Shown here: piece by piece, positions 5,195-6,381 of the stretch
How the letters are laid out: each line of letters opens with the position of its first letter
Numbering within the stretch: the first letter of the stretch is position 1
Source: UBA668 sp038328705
GTDB lineage: Bacteria > Actinomycetota > Acidimicrobiia > Acidimicrobiales > Ilumatobacteraceae
Assembly (NCBI GenBank): GCA_038328705.1
Contig: JBBQMG010000189.1
Coordinates: 1 to 6,381, forward strand
DNA: 6,381 bases
Reading direction: 5' to 3'
Notes under the pieces: model-generated
The model's database searches: none
What the model saw: the letters and a program-made list of their open reading frames with translations, nothing else
Told to the model about the DNA's origin: nothing
Made by a program: the position numbers and the translations under genes

Positions 5195-6379
5195 TCACTT
5201 GGTGATCTTGGTGACGCGGCCGGCGCCGACGGTACGGCCGCCCTCGCGGATGGCGAAACGCAGGCCTTCGTCCATCGCGATCGGCTTACCGAGCTCGACA
5301 GTGATGGCCACGTTGTCGCCCGGCATGACCATCTCAGTGCCCTCAGGCAACTGAATCGTGCCGGTCACATCAGTGGTACGGAAAAAGAACTGCGGACGGT
5401 AATTGTTGAAGAACGGCTTGTGACGCCCACCCTCGGACTTCGACAACACATACACCTGACCCTCAAAATTCGTATGCGGAGTGATGCTGCCCGGCTTGCA
5501 CAACACCTGCCCACGCTCCACGTCTTCCTTCTTCGTGCCACGCAACAACGCACCAATGTTGTCACCCGCACGACCCTCATCGAGCAACTTACGGAACATC
5601 TCCACACCAGTACACACCGTCTTCTGCGTCGTCTTGAGACCAACGATCTCCAGATCATCACCCGTGTGCACAATGCCCTGCTCGACCTTGCCCGTCACCA
5701 CAGTGCCACGACCAGTGATCGTGAACACATCCTCGATCGGCATCAAGAACGGCTTGTCCAACTCACGAACAGGCTCCGGCACAGACTCGTCACACGCAGC
5801 CATCAGCTCCATGATCTTTTCCTGCCACCCAGCATCACCCTCGAGCGCCTTCAACGCCGACACACGAACCACCGGAGCATCATCACCCGGGAACTCGTAC
5901 TCCGAGAGCAGTTCGCGAACCTCGAGCTCGACCAGCTCCAACAGCTCCTCGTCTTCGACCATGTCAGCCTTGTTCAACGCCACCACGATGTACGGAACAC
6001 CAACCTGGCGGGCCAACAACACATGCTCACGCGTCTGGGGCATCGGACCATCCGTGGCCGCGACCACCAAAATCGCACCATCAACCTGGGCAGCACCAGT
6101 GATCATGTTCTTGATGTAGTCAGCATGACCCGGCATGTCGACATGCGCGTAGTGACGATTCAACGTCTCGTACTCGATATGCGCGATCGAGATCGTGATA
6201 CCACGCGCCTTCTCTTCGGGCGCCTTGTCAATCTGATCAAACGGCGTGTACTTCGCCAACCCCTTATCCGCCAACGTCTTGGAGATCGCTGCGGTCAGGG
6301 TGGTCTTGCCATGGTCGATGTGACCCATGGTGCCGATGTTGACGTGTGGCTTAGTGCGCTCGAACTTGGCCTTGCTCAT
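5195..6379 (-). CDS. tuf: Translation elongation factor EF-Tu
   Basis: The 394-residue protein is full length and carries the whole GTPase signature: GHIDHGKT (19-26, P-loop), RGITI (59-63, switch I), DMPGH (81-85, G3), NKAD (136-139) and SALK (174-177), followed by beta-barrel domains 2 and 3. EF-Tu delivers aminoacyl-tRNA to the ribosome with GTP. The ATG lies 2 bases from the right edge, so its ribosome binding site and the likely upstream fusA are outside. rpsJ follows 20 bases later. Two oddities: Met82 replaces the Cys or Ala usual in the DxPGH motif, and codon use is mosaic. About residues 1-34 and 350-394 use C-ending codons like rpsJ, while the middle prefers TTG for Leu, GGT, CGT, GTG and GAT (17 of 27 Leu codons are TTG). 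The protein sequence itself shows no break. Confidence 0.99.
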   Translation of the reverse strand: MSKAKFERTKPHVNIGTMGHIDHGKTTLTAAISKTLADKGLAKYTPFDQIDKAPEEKARGITISIAHIEYETLNRHYAHVDMPGHADYIKNMITGAAQVDGAILVVAATDGPMPQTREHVLLARQVGVPYIVVALNKADMVEDEELLELVELEVRELLSEYEFPGDDAPVVRVSALKALEGDAGWQEKIMELMAACDESVPEPVRELDKPFLMPIEDVFTITGRGTVVTGKVEQGIVHTGDDLEIVGLKTTQKTVCTGVEMFRKLLDEGRAGDNIGALLRGTKKEDVERGQVLCKPGSITPHTNFEGQVYVLSKSEGGRHKPFFNNYRPQFFFRTTDVTGTIQLPEGTEMVMPGDNVAITVELGKPIAMDEGLRFAIREGGRTVGAGRVTKITK

Positions 6380-6381
6380 TG

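Noticed and set aside
4437..5354. A 305-codon plus-strand open frame
   Set aside because: It runs antisense through the YgjV-like gene, rpsJ and the end of tuf; rpsJ and tuf are unquestionable.

Overview
This GC-rich window looks like an actinobacterial chromosome. The order Acidimicrobiales (Ilumatobacter-like) is my best guess, from the general look of the EF-Tu, S10 and L3 sequences; this is recognition by eye, not a search result. Every gene I can support lies on the minus strand, so transcription runs from high to low coordinates. There is no tRNA, rRNA, CRISPR array, transposase or integrase.

Layout in the direction of transcription: (1) tuf (EF-Tu, 6379-5195) and, 20 bases later, rpsJ (S10, 5174-4860). 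These are the usual last genes of a str-type operon, and a terminator-like hairpin follows at 4826-4788. (2) Four non-ribosomal genes: a YgjV-type membrane protein with a GNAT-like C-terminal part (4748-4125), a membrane-anchored HtrA/DegP-type serine protease with one PDZ domain (4016-2916), an alpha/beta hydrolase (2758-1559) and a TerC/Alx-family membrane protein (1520-495). (3) A 382-base non-coding stretch (494-113) with inverted repeats, a possible promoter and two hairpins. (4) The first 37 codons of rplC (ribosomal protein L3, 112-1), which runs off the left edge and was found by reading the minus strand directly.

The main observation is the layout itself. In many bacteria rpsJ is followed directly by rplC at the head of the S10 operon. 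Here 4,747 bases with four unrelated genes, all in the same direction, separate them. The terminator after rpsJ and the structured leader before rplC suggest that str-rpsJ and rplC onward are now two transcription units. The four genes do not form an obvious pathway. Three concern the envelope or membrane (YgjV-like, HtrA, TerC) and the hydrolase is of unknown substrate.

Other points of interest: tuf has a striking block of different codon usage in its middle (about residues 35-350), suggesting a recombinant gene. The htrA reading frame stays open for 33 codons upstream of its only ordinary start codon and encodes a plausible Pro/Glu/Ala-rich segment there. A 32-base dyad with a perfect 16-base palindrome core lies upstream of the hydrolase. 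The hydrolase and terC starts have TAnnnT boxes 6-7 bases upstream and no clear Shine-Dalgarno sequence, as in leaderless transcripts.
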